64,000 bases of DNA from a virus, in IMG/VR virus record IMGVR_UViG_3300042691_039251, positions 1-64,000 of that record, one strand, 5' to 3'. Under the pieces are notes generated by a model, which was given only the letters and a program-made list of their open reading frames with translations, ran no database searches and had not been told where the DNA came from. The translations under genes were made by a program, and so were the position numbers. This document shows, in pieces, positions 15,528 to 23,283 of the stretch (the stretch's first letter is position 1; every line of letters starts with the position of its first letter).

Positions 15528-16363
15528 AGATCACTATAATCGGAGAAAAATGCATAGACGAATTTGTCTACGGTGATTGCACTCGGTTGAATCCCGAAGC
15601 GCCAACTCCTGTCTTTATTGAGAATTACCGAAAGATAAATTTAGGGATGGCCAGTAACGTAGCTGAGAATCTCGTTAGTCTCGGTGGGATCGAAATCGTT
15701 AGAAGACACCAACGAGTAGAGATCAGAAAGACCCGTTTTGTCGATGAGACTTCTAATTATATCTTGCTCAGAGCTGATTCTGAGAAAAACGTGGATCGGA
15801 TTGAGATTGACAAAGAACTCATAGAACACATCACGACATCTGACCTTCTCGTGGTCTCTGACTACGATAAAGGTTACCTACATCCAGAAGATTTGAAGGT
15901 CGTAGCGAGCTTCGCAAAGGCCTCAGTGATAGACACGAAGAAGCCTATCCAAGATATCTGGGCTCAAGAATTTGACTTCATTAAGATGAATTCTAAAGAG
16001 TGGAGCAACTCCGCTCACGAAAACAAAGAGAGATACTTAGAGAAAGCAATAATCACGCAGGGGAAAAATGGTGCAGTCTGGAATGGAAAGTCTTACAAGG
16101 GTGTGGAAGCAGAAGTGATGGACGTGGCCGGAGCAGGAGATTCATTCTTAGCTGGATTTGCTCACAGATGGATCAATTCAGCAGGTGATGTCGAATCTGC
16201 GATAGCTTTTGGAAATGAAATTGCAGCTCTCGTGGTCAAACGACGAGGAGTGGTGAATAAAATTGGAGAGGTGGCAGAGCGGTCGAACGCGGCGGTCTTG
16301 AAAACCGTTGACTGTAACAGGTCCGGGGGTTCGAATCCCTCCCTCTCCGCACTGGTTCCGTAG
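15524..16363 (+). CDS. Heptose-7-phosphate kinase-like, PfkB family (HldE N-terminal domain / HldA type), reading through tRNA-Ser
   Basis: ATG 15524 overlaps the upstream stop (ATGA). The start (GEKCIDEFVYGDCTRLNPEAPTPVF) and LGMASNVAENLVSLG match the HldE kinase domain; DxxK-type DTKK (about 137) and the catalytic GAGDSF (203-208) are intact. The enzyme phosphorylates D-glycero-D-manno-heptose-7-phosphate at C1. The kinase fold is complete near residue 245 (LVVKRRGVV). No stop follows: the frame runs through the whole tRNA-Ser gene and ends at a TAG inside tRNA-Arg, giving a 32-residue tail encoded mainly by tRNA sequence. Order adenylyltransferase then kinase is the reverse of bifunctional HldE. 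Confidence 0.82.
   Translation: MKITIIGEKCIDEFVYGDCTRLNPEAPTPVFIENYRKINLGMASNVAENLVSLGGIEIVRRHQRVEIRKTRFVDETSNYILLRADSEKNVDRIEIDKELIEHITTSDLLVVSDYDKGYLHPEDLKVVASFAKASVIDTKKPIQDIWAQEFDFIKMNSKEWSNSAHENKERYLEKAIITQGKNGAVWNGKSYKGVEAEVMDVAGAGDSFLAGFAHRWINSAGDVESAIAFGNEIAALVVKRRGVVNKIGEVAERSNAAVLKTVDCNRSGGSNPSLSALVP
16265..16349 (+). tRNA. tRNA-Ser (TGA)
   Basis: Acceptor GGAGAGG pairs with CCTCTCC; anticodon arm CGGTC-TTGAAAA-type loop with anticodon TGA; long variable arm of class II; T-loop TTCGAAT. The gene lies inside the 3' end of the kinase reading frame. CCA is not encoded. Reads TCA (and by wobble other TCN). Confidence 0.93.
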
Positions 16364-16426
16364 CTCAGTGGATAGAGCAACTGCCTTCTAAGCAGTAGGT
16401 CATTGGTTCGAATCCAATCGGGATCA
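16354..16426 (+). tRNA. tRNA-Arg (TCT)
   Basis: Acceptor GGTTCCG / CGGGATC, D-arm TAGCTCAGTGGATAGAGC, anticodon stem ACTGC-loop-GCAGT with CTTCTAA loop (anticodon TCT), T-arm ATTGG-TTCGAAT-CCAAT. It reads AGA, visibly the favoured Arg codon in this window. The kinase stop codon lies at its position 8-10. Confidence 0.94.
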
Positions 16427-16535
16427 CAGGTCGTAACTAGGGTCGAGCCACATTTTGCCACGGTTACGAGTAGGCTCAGGAGGATCAGAGGTGGCCGTGA
16501 CTACCCTGAGCCACTATATTTAGAGAGAACACTAT
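16427..16535 (+). other. Non-coding spacer with long-range hairpin after the tRNA pair
   Basis: GGCTCAGG (around 16474) pairs with CCTGAGCC (around 16505), enclosing about 23 nt. The outer context also contains GCCAC/GTGGC complementarity, so the 100 nt may fold as a compact RNA or a processing/terminator structure. An AT-rich stretch (CTATATTTAG) precedes the next ATG. No third tRNA fits. Confidence 0.4.
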
Positions 16536-17114
16536 ATGAAAATAATCTTCTTAGATAACGACGGAGTCATTTGTCTCGGCAGCAACTGGGGATCACGCCA
16601 CAAGAAACAGAGAGAATGGGGAAGAAAAATGTCCATGTCGATCAGAGAGCTTCCCGTTGAATGCCGCTTTGATAATTTCGATAAGAAAGCAATCAAGGTC
16701 CTCAATTCAATCATCGAAGAGAGCGGAGCTGAAATTGTGGTGAGCTCAGATTGGAGGAATTGGGCAAACTTAGAGGAGCTGGGTGAGTACTATGCTTCTC
16801 AGGGAATCTCGAAGAAGCCTGTCGGAGTGACCAAGAAGATACAGGAGTTCGATACCCCGGAAGACTTTCCTTGGCACCGGGCCTGGGAACTTGAGCAGAC
16901 GAGAATCTTAGAGATCCAACAATACCTCAAGGACCACCCTGAGATCACACATTGGGTCGCAGTGGACGATTTGAGAATGGGAAAGACGGGACTTGATTAT
17001 TCTGTAGAGTACAACCACCCTTGGGGATTGGAAAACTTCGTGAACACTCCGCTGAGCACTGAAGGCATCAAACAGAGCGGAATCAAAGAGAAGATACTTA
17101 ACTACTTACAATAA
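16536..17114 (+). CDS. HAD-superfamily phosphatase-like protein (192 aa)
   Basis: HAD motif I is FLDNDGVI (D7, D9), motif II is VVSSDWR (S70/S71), and the late acidic motif is VAVDDLRMG (D144, D145). The SSDWR form is typical of HAD domains in phage and RNA-repair (Swiss Army Knife) proteins. Because it follows the heptose kinase and adenylyltransferase, it could replace GmhB, the HAD phosphatase acting between them in ADP-heptose synthesis; that link is context inference only. Stop overlaps the next start (TAATG). Confidence 0.75.
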   Translation: MKIIFLDNDGVICLGSNWGSRHKKQREWGRKMSMSIRELPVECRFDNFDKKAIKVLNSIIEESGAEIVVSSDWRNWANLEELGEYYASQGISKKPVGVTKKIQEFDTPEDFPWHRAWELEQTRILEIQQYLKDHPEITHWVAVDDLRMGKTGLDYSVEYNHPWGLENFVNTPLSTEGIKQSGIKEKILNYLQ

Positions 17115-17662
17115 TGACTGACTATTCTGATAGAGACATTGAAGTCTTATTTGATGCTCTAGAAAACCCACCTTCACCGAATTCAGCTCTGCAGGAAGCT
17201 GCTCAAGCTTACTTAGCAATGACCGCAAAAACGATCTCTATAGCTAGTGGATATTTTAATCCTGTTCACAAAGGCCACCTCGAACTCTTTGAAAGAGCAA
17301 AGATGATTTCAGACATTCTCGTCGTCATCGTCAACAACGACCACCAAAGAGAGCTGAAGGGATCTAAAAAATTCCAGGACGAAGAAGAGAGGCTCCTGAT
17401 CATCGGGTCTCTACGTACAGTCAATCACGCTGAGCTTTCGATTGACGAAGACAGAAGCGTAAGACAAAGTCTTGAGATGGTCTATCACAAATACAAAGAG
17501 ATCTATCTTAATCCTAATCTCAAATTCCTCTTTGTCAACGGTGGAGATCAGTTCTCGAATAACGTAGCCGAGAAGGAAATCTGTGACAGATTAGGAATCG
17601 AAATGGTCGATAGCATGGGAGGAAAAATTCAATCTAGTTCCTCTCTTCTAAATAACCTCTAA
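17114..17662 (+). CDS. Nucleotidyltransferase of the cytidylyltransferase fold (182 aa)
   Basis: After a 37-residue N-terminal helix extension, ISIASGYFNPVHKGHLELFERAK carries the nucleotidyl-transfer HxGH (HKGH, 52-55). VVIVNNDHQRELKGSKKF and a C-terminal SSSSLL (the ISS-type end) match sugar-phosphate or pantetheine-type transferases. It is the second of three such enzymes in the window (others at 15120 and 26829). Substrate undetermined. It is coupled to the HAD protein by TAATG, so a joint phosphosugar route is plausible. Confidence 0.78.
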   Translation: MTDYSDRDIEVLFDALENPPSPNSALQEAAQAYLAMTAKTISIASGYFNPVHKGHLELFERAKMISDILVVIVNNDHQRELKGSKKFQDEEERLLIIGSLRTVNHAELSIDEDRSVRQSLEMVYHKYKEIYLNPNLKFLFVNGGDQFSNNVAEKEICDRLGIEMVDSMGGKIQSSSSLLNNL

Positions 17663-17728
17663 AAACTTTTTGGAAACTTCTGAGCATGCGCTTAGTGAAA
17701 CTTATCGATCTTCTGGCATAAAATAAAC
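17661..17728 (+). promoter_or_regulatory. Promoter region with three AAACTT boxes
   Basis: AAACTT occurs at 17661, 17672 and 17696; the last lies about 20 bp before ATAAAAT (17716-17722), the usual spacing of the putative phage promoter. The two extra copies may be operator sites. Confidence 0.45.
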
Positions 17729-18037
17729 ATGCCAACACCTAAAATCAAAAAAATCATTAAGGAATACGGAGATGCTACCGCGTATGAGATCTGGGAAGGT
17801 ATTAGAGACAATTTCATTTTTGGATTCTTAGGAGCAACTCTCGTCGTCTTTATTTCAACTCGAGTCGACGCTGCAGTATTCATCGGTTACATCAGCTACT
17901 ATTATTTCATGGGAAGAATAGTCAACCGGCCCAAGTACGTGACTTCTCTCGGAAAAATGATCGTCTTTCCAATACCTTCTGCTCTCGGAGCTTTTACGGG
18001 TTATAAAGTCGCTTATCTCATTCCGCAATTATTATGA
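17729..18037 (+). CDS. Small membrane protein (102 aa)
   Basis: Three hydrophobic segments: about 29-45 (FIFGFLGATLVVFIST), 48-62 (AAVFIGYISYYYFMG) and 79-99 (IVFPIPSALGAFTGYKVAYLI). The N-terminal 28 residues are charged and cytoplasmic. It precedes a glycosyltransferase with a 4-nt overlap, so it might anchor or assist it, but nothing in the sequence proves this. No family recognised. Confidence 0.6.
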   Translation: MPTPKIKKIIKEYGDATAYEIWEGIRDNFIFGFLGATLVVFISTRVDAAVFIGYISYYYFMGRIVNRPKYVTSLGKMIVFPIPSALGAFTGYKVAYLIPQLL

Positions 18038-19872
18038 GTCTACGGAGCAAAGAACTGAAAGCAGTATGGGTCCTCGAGAACGCGAAAAAAGATCGGAATT
18101 TCCACCTGCAGGAGATAGAGCTTCTTTATATTGTGGCTTCTGTCCTTCAGTGGAAAAAGCTCAACCCAAAAGTTCCTACTCATCTCATCTGCACGCCTGA
18201 GGTCTACCAGAGCTTTTGTGATCTGGATCTCGTTTATCTCTGGGACCACATCGATCTAGATGTTTTGAAAGAGAAGGATGAAATAGACAGGAAACCGTTT
18301 TGGGCCTGTTCGAAGATCAAAGCAATGCGAAAGATTTCAGCACCTTTCGTAATGATGGACAATGATCTCTTTCTCACTCGAGCAAATGTAATGACAGAGG
18401 AAGACTATAAAAATTACGGTGTCGTGGTTCACTATAAAGAACACGGTCCCGGTTACTATCTCCTCTCTACAGATCCTACGCTATCAGATCTTCCCGGGCT
18501 TTACCCGCCTGATGCTAACGGAGACTCTTTCAACGTCTCATTCCTTTACATCAGAGATGACGATTTTCGTCAGAAATATGCTGACACTGCTTACTCTTGG
18601 ATGACTCAGCTATCAGATGGAAGAGAAAAGATCCACGGAGGTCACATGATCTTCTGTGAGCAGAAACTGCTTTATGACATGACGAAACGCGAAGGCGTGT
18701 CAGTTAAAGCAATAGTTCCTGATCTTTTCGATTGCACAAAAAACTCTTTTAAGACTTCCAGCGAGATCCAATCTTATCTGAACCACTTGGGTCCTAAGAA
18801 AAGAGGAGTTCGAGGTAATCCAGACCTTTTGATCAAATTGAAAAGTGATGTACTTTTTGTCTTAAAGGACTATTCTAATCTAAAACATATTTTCATCGCT
18901 CTGAAGAGAAACGATGAATTAATGGTAAAGAATGACGGTAAATTTTACTTGAGCTCCAAGCTGAATCCTTACATAGAGCCTTCACCTCTGAAACATCAAA
19001 ACCGAAAAGAGAATAAGATATGTGTCATCTATGCACTTTGGGAAGAGGGAAAGTATCTGTCGTATCTCAAATACTCTCTCATGGCTCTGATCACTTCTAC
19101 TGATGTCAGAGAAAGAGCAGATATCCTCATCATAGTGAGCGAAAATCTATATCATGCAGCGGTCCATTGTTTTAGCGGAATCTTATCCGAAGACTCTTTC
19201 GTAGTCGTGAAAGGCTTTAAAACTCCCAAATATGCTCTCCCCAACCACCCTAGAGTTCAGAAATACGACTATTTTATGATGCTTGATTCTGATGCTTTTT
19301 TTGTTGGATATCGCTCTATCTTCAAAGAGATAGAAGAGTTCTATTCTGATGAGTCTAACATAAATAGCATTTTCATGCACAAGGACCGCCCGAACGGTTT
19401 TCACGAATGGGGTTCCAAAGACGTCTTTTGGAGCCGTAAAAGAAATCTTTGCAATTCTATCGATGACGAAGAATATGAAAAAATCTTCGTAAAAAGAATG
19501 GGCTCTCAACGATTTGAAGAAATGATGCGAGCTGAATTTTGGTGGGTTTCTTGCATCATGATTTATACTAAAAAACATTTCAGAGAAGACAGTTACCACT
19601 CATTTGTGATGGAACAACTTTGGAATAATCAATGGTGTGATGAGACTGTCTTTATCTCATATTCTCACATGATGGGTTATTCCATCAATCTCATAAATAA
19701 TTTCTTCGAATGTTACGATGTTTGGTCTCGAAAAAATGAGAGTCTGACTCTCTATCATCCGATAGTCGGCGGTAACACCACCGCGTATTCTAACGAAGAG
19801 ATGATCGCAGACATTCAGACGAGATATGACGCAGCTGTAAAGAAAGAAACATTACTAGGAAAAAAGATATAA
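18034..19872 (+). CDS. Tandem two-domain glycosyltransferase (612 aa)
   Basis: Two GT-A-like domains. Domain A (1 to about 270) starts KAVWVLENAK, has a VLQWKKLNP strand-helix and a metal-binding MMDNDLF (about 108-114). Domain B (about 300-612) starts KFYLSSKLNPYI and has MLDSDAFF (about 415-422), a WWVSC segment and LYHPIVGGN. Both domains have close paralogs as separate neighbouring genes: domain A at 29234-30046 and domain B at 28316-29230, where the order is reversed. It is coupled to the membrane protein upstream. Cytoplasmic; sugar and acceptor unknown. GT assignment relies on DxD motifs and context. Confidence 0.72.
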   Translation: MSLRSKELKAVWVLENAKKDRNFHLQEIELLYIVASVLQWKKLNPKVPTHLICTPEVYQSFCDLDLVYLWDHIDLDVLKEKDEIDRKPFWACSKIKAMRKISAPFVMMDNDLFLTRANVMTEEDYKNYGVVVHYKEHGPGYYLLSTDPTLSDLPGLYPPDANGDSFNVSFLYIRDDDFRQKYADTAYSWMTQLSDGREKIHGGHMIFCEQKLLYDMTKREGVSVKAIVPDLFDCTKNSFKTSSEIQSYLNHLGPKKRGVRGNPDLLIKLKSDVLFVLKDYSNLKHIFIALKRNDELMVKNDGKFYLSSKLNPYIEPSPLKHQNRKENKICVIYALWEEGKYLSYLKYSLMALITSTDVRERADILIIVSENLYHAAVHCFSGILSEDSFVVVKGFKTPKYALPNHPRVQKYDYFMMLDSDAFFVGYRSIFKEIEEFYSDESNINSIFMHKDRPNGFHEWGSKDVFWSRKRNLCNSIDDEEYEKIFVKRMGSQRFEEMMRAEFWWVSCIMIYTKKHFREDSYHSFVMEQLWNNQWCDETVFISYSHMMGYSINLINNFFECYDVWSRKNESLTLYHPIVGGNTTAYSNEEMIADIQTRYDAAVKKETLLGKKI

Positions 19873-19886
19873 AAAGAAAAAGAAAC

Positions 19887-21089
19887 ATGGAAGACATACG
19901 TTGGGGATCTATCATTCCCCTCATCGGAGGAATGACAGTAGGAAATAAGACGGCAGCAGGAAATGATCCTAGCGTCATCGTATCATATCCTGCTTTCGGC
20001 GACAATGATCAGCATTGTCGAAATTATTTTCAAGACACGCCTTATATTACGATAGATGCAGCAACCAACGTCGCAGAATCTGACATCAAGAGCTACGGTA
20101 AAATAGACTTTATGAGCACCGTCTGTCCCTGCGCCGGACTGTCTCAATTAAATTCAGCTAAGAACACGAGCAAAGGTCGAGGCAGCGATGCTGCTCAGAA
20201 CGAATGGATGTATAAAAGCGCATCTTTTGTTCTTGAACAGGTAAAGCCAAAAGTCTTCTGGGGAGAAAACGCTCCCGGACTTTATGGAAAGACCGGAGAA
20301 GGTGTGGTTGATCGTCTTCGCAGAATCGGTGAGGAGAACGGCTATTCTTTTTCAATGGTGAAGACAGACACTTTTCTCCACGGGATTCCTCAGCACCGCC
20401 ACCGCACTTTCTACTTTTTCTGGGAAGGCCAAAGAGCACCAATCCTCTCATGGTACCGTAAAGAAGCTCCTCTCCTTGCGGACTATTTAGATCAAGTTCC
20501 TAAAGATGCCAAAGACATGGATCGATATTTTGGAATGGGTCCCGCAGAAACAGATCCCTGGTTCAGGTTTGCTGCTTCTGAAGGTTTTACGCCAAAAGAT
20601 CTCGTGAACTCGCCTAGAGGTTACAAATCAGTGTTTGATTTTGTCCAAGACGGAAGAATCGATACAGCTATAACTTGGGCTGATGCCAACGAGGAAAAGA
20701 AAATGTCCAACTTTTTGCAGAGAGCAAAGAAGAAGCTAGAAGCCGGAGAAGGTCTCTGGGTCGACACTCCGATACTCTTTAGAGAAGCCACGAACTCTTT
20801 GATCGGAAGATACACTTCGATAGTCCATCCTACGGAACCTCGAGGCATCACAGTTCGAGAAGCTATGTGGTTGATGGGACTTCCTCATGATTTTGAGCTG
20901 AACACTACCAACGTCAATCACATCTGCCAGAACGTTCCGACGACCACAGCTGCTGATTGGACGAGAGAAGTGATCAAGTTCATCAGAGGTGAAGTAAAAG
21001 AATGGGGAGGCCATTTCGTGAAACAGAACAACATGACTCAGAAGATTGACATCTCTGAGAAAAAAGTAAAAGTCAACAGCGTGATATGA
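19887..21089 (+). CDS. DNA (cytosine-5-)-methyltransferase (divergent, 400 aa)
   Basis: C5-MTase motifs are seen in order: motif IV CPCAGLSQ with catalytic Cys at 82, motif VI FWGENAPGL (E127, N128), motif VIII QHRHRTF (169-175), motif IX REAMWLMGLP (about 324-333) and motif X QNVP. Motif I is weak: IPLIGGMTVG replaces the usual DLFSGxGG. It would methylate phage DNA and protect against host restriction. Its place between glycosyltransferases, coupled by ATGA to the next one, is unusual. No restriction partner is present, so it is an orphan phage methylase. Confidence 0.85.
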   Translation: MEDIRWGSIIPLIGGMTVGNKTAAGNDPSVIVSYPAFGDNDQHCRNYFQDTPYITIDAATNVAESDIKSYGKIDFMSTVCPCAGLSQLNSAKNTSKGRGSDAAQNEWMYKSASFVLEQVKPKVFWGENAPGLYGKTGEGVVDRLRRIGEENGYSFSMVKTDTFLHGIPQHRHRTFYFFWEGQRAPILSWYRKEAPLLADYLDQVPKDAKDMDRYFGMGPAETDPWFRFAASEGFTPKDLVNSPRGYKSVFDFVQDGRIDTAITWADANEEKKMSNFLQRAKKKLEAGEGLWVDTPILFREATNSLIGRYTSIVHPTEPRGITVREAMWLMGLPHDFELNTTNVNHICQNVPTTTAADWTREVIKFIRGEVKEWGGHFVKQNNMTQKIDISEKKVKVNSVI

Positions 21090-22030
21090 AGTGCATCTAT
21101 GTAAACTGGAGCCAGCCTTTTCTAAGAAAAGAAAAGCTCAGAGGCCACGGTTTCAAGATCTTCAAAGACCTCGACAAATCAGAATACTTCAAACCAGTCT
21201 ACGAGATCCTATTCACGATACTCTCTGTCGCTTATTGGAAGAAATACAACGGTACCGCAAAGCTCTACACTGACAAAGTCGGAGAAGAGTATTACAGAAA
21301 GATCGGAATCTTAGATCTCTGGGACGAAGTCGACACTCAAAAGCTTGAAGAATTTAATCAGCTAGGAATAGAAGGCGGTGTCTTCTGGACTTCAGCAAAA
21401 TCATACTGCATCGCCAAGGAAGAAGGACCTTTCGTCTTTTCAGACTTGGACTTCATCGTGAGGCAAAAGGTTCCTGATTATTTTTATTCAACTCAAGTCT
21501 CAATACCGCATTGGGAGATCCCACGAGGATACTATTACCCCAGCGAAAAAGATCTCGAGTCTCTCACTCACTGGAAACCCTTCGAAGGATTTTCACAGAG
21601 GATGTTAGTCCCTAACACATCTTTCCTCTACTTGGATTCAAAAGAGCTCCAAGATCTCTATTGGCAGAGACACTATGAAATAGTGAACACCGAGAACGAA
21701 GTTCCTGAATGGGTCTGGCTTCTTTCTGATCAGGGAGTCTTCGGACAATCTATCAGGTCTTTAGATCTAAAAACGACTTCTCTCACTGACAAGATATTTT
21801 TATCAGAGAATGAAGGTTGGGGTAGAGGCGGAGAAGGTTGGGCCGATATGTGGCTCTTTCCACCCGGTGCAGACATGGAGAAAGAAAAAGTCGAGTGGGA
21901 ACACGTCTGGCTGGCCAAGGTGGCTTATACATTCAACGAAGAGTTCAAGCAGAACGAGATCAAGCGCTACATTGCTGAGATCGATGGAGTCTTTCCAGAG
22001 CTCTCACATAAAATAGAATCCATCAGATGA
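21086..22030 (+). CDS. GT-A-like glycosyltransferase, paralog of domain A at 18034 (314 aa)
   Basis: It shares the layout of the 18034 domain A family: VYEILFTILSVAYWKKYNGTAKLY, GILDLWDEVDT and a metal-site SDLDFIV (about 118-124), followed by a FLYLDSKEL strand. The length fits a single GT-A domain. It overlaps the cytosine methylase stop by 4 nt and the PhyH-like oxygenase start by 4 nt. Four copies of this family occur in the window (18034, 21086, 29234, 31971). Substrate unknown. Confidence 0.68.
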   Translation: MKCIYVNWSQPFLRKEKLRGHGFKIFKDLDKSEYFKPVYEILFTILSVAYWKKYNGTAKLYTDKVGEEYYRKIGILDLWDEVDTQKLEEFNQLGIEGGVFWTSAKSYCIAKEEGPFVFSDLDFIVRQKVPDYFYSTQVSIPHWEIPRGYYYPSEKDLESLTHWKPFEGFSQRMLVPNTSFLYLDSKELQDLYWQRHYEIVNTENEVPEWVWLLSDQGVFGQSIRSLDLKTTSLTDKIFLSENEGWGRGGEGWADMWLFPPGADMEKEKVEWEHVWLAKVAYTFNEEFKQNEIKRYIAEIDGVFPELSHKIESIR

Positions 22031-22680
22031 CGGAAGAGCAAAAGACTGCAGCTTTAGAACACTATAAAGAGAAAGGTTGGGCTCGGATAGAGCAGTGCAT
22101 TCCTTCTGATTGGGTCTCGTGGCTTAGAGAACTATTCGTTAGAACGAGAGAAGAGCAGAAGCCTCTGCTGAGACAAGAGAAGCCTTACGGTTCTGGAACT
22201 TATTGGGAAGGCGTAGATTCTCTCTCAATGGTGAACGAAGATCTCTTTAAAATTTACACTAGCGATCTCACCAAAGAAATCTTGAACATCTTCTGTAAAG
22301 AAGCATATTGTTTCATCGAAGAAGCAATCATCAAGATGCCAGGTGAAGATTTTAGATACACTGAACATATTGATAGAGTAGGCGGGACTGATCCTAGGCT
22401 CTTCAACGATCCTCTTTACGATCAAATCACTCTCGCTTGGATCCTCACAGATCTCACAACTGAGAACGGGACTTTAGAAATAAAGGAGGGAGAAGAGTAT
22501 CTGCCAGTCTACCCTAAAGCGGGAGACATCATGGTCTGGAATGATACTCTGTGGCACCGATCAGGGCCTAACCACAGCGAAGAGCCCAGAATTATTTGGA
22601 TCAATTTCTTCACAATGCATCCTATCGGAAGAACCGAGGAGATTAACAAAGACTATTACGACTTAAAAATCATTCCATGA
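22027..22680 (+). CDS. PhyH-type 2OG-Fe(II) dioxygenase (217 aa)
   Basis: The facial triad is visible: HID (H114, D116) and LWHRSGPN (H177), with a 2-oxoglutarate-binding Arg at 188. The jelly-roll strands (LAWILTDLTTENGTLEI, AGDIMVWND) match phytanoyl-CoA dioxygenase-like enzymes, which hydroxylate small molecules, sugars or nucleotides using 2-oxoglutarate and oxygen. It is tightly coupled to a glycosyltransferase and a methyltransferase gene. It is one of three 2OG oxygenases in 4 kb. Substrate is open. Confidence 0.85.
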   Translation: MTEEQKTAALEHYKEKGWARIEQCIPSDWVSWLRELFVRTREEQKPLLRQEKPYGSGTYWEGVDSLSMVNEDLFKIYTSDLTKEILNIFCKEAYCFIEEAIIKMPGEDFRYTEHIDRVGGTDPRLFNDPLYDQITLAWILTDLTTENGTLEIKEGEEYLPVYPKAGDIMVWNDTLWHRSGPNHSEEPRIIWINFFTMHPIGRTEEINKDYYDLKIIP

Positions 22681-23279
22681 CAGGAAGAGAAAAGCTGCCA
22701 TACTTATTGAATAGAGAAGATCTAATCGGAGCCGAGATCGGCGTCGAAGAAGGATTCTTTAGTGAATACTTGCTTAAGACAGGTCTCTTCAGGACTCTGT
22801 ACTCAATTGATCCCTGGCCTAATCGGTTTCCCGGAGTCTTTATCAATGGAGAAGATCTCGTTACGAGCAATAATGAAGAGACTTACACAACAGCTCGAGA
22901 AAAACTTGAAAAATACGAGGCCTCTGAAATCATCCGAAAGAGTTCAGAAGAAGCTTCAAAGGCTTTTGAGGACGAGAGCCTCGACTTTGTCTTTTTAGAC
23001 GGAGACCACACCTACGAAGGCGTAAAGCTCGATCTCCAATGTTGGTATGACAAAGTAAAGAAAGGCGGAATTTTTTCAGGCCACGATTACATGGATTATG
23101 TGATGAATTGTGGAGGCGGCATCACCTCACATTTCGGAGTAAGGAGAGCCGTAGACGAGTTCTTCTCAGAAAAAGGCATACAAGTCTTTACTGTCGAGGA
23201 AATGGAAAGAGAGAGGCTGCAGTGGATTGAGAACTACGAGAGCTTCCCAACTTGGTACAGCTGGTACATAATAAAATAA
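22677..23279 (+). CDS. Class I SAM-dependent methyltransferase (Methyltransf_24-like, 200 aa)
   Basis: The N-terminal GAEIGVEEGFFSEYLL (18-33) is the SAM-binding loop; SIDPWP (43-48) provides the acidic ribose contact; FVFLDGDHTYEGVKLDLQCW (about 104-123) followed by VKKGGIFSGHDY (about 127-138) matches the family with metal-dependent O-methyltransferases that modify sugars. Coupled to the oxygenase upstream by ATGA. It probably methylates the sugar made by neighbours; that is inferred. Confidence 0.82.
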   Translation: MTGREKLPYLLNREDLIGAEIGVEEGFFSEYLLKTGLFRTLYSIDPWPNRFPGVFINGEDLVTSNNEETYTTAREKLEKYEASEIIRKSSEEASKAFEDESLDFVFLDGDHTYEGVKLDLQCWYDKVKKGGIFSGHDYMDYVMNCGGGITSHFGVRRAVDEFFSEKGIQVFTVEEMERERLQWIENYESFPTWYSWYIIK

Positions 23280-23283
23280 AGAT

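Noticed and set aside
16162-16461. Minus-strand frame across the kinase end and both tRNAs
   Set aside because: Antisense of tRNA genes; the peptide (DWIRTNDLL type) is the well-known artefact of reverse-translated tRNA.
16427-16520. Third tRNA after tRNA-Arg
   Set aside because: No T-loop TTCGA motif and no acceptor pairing could be found.
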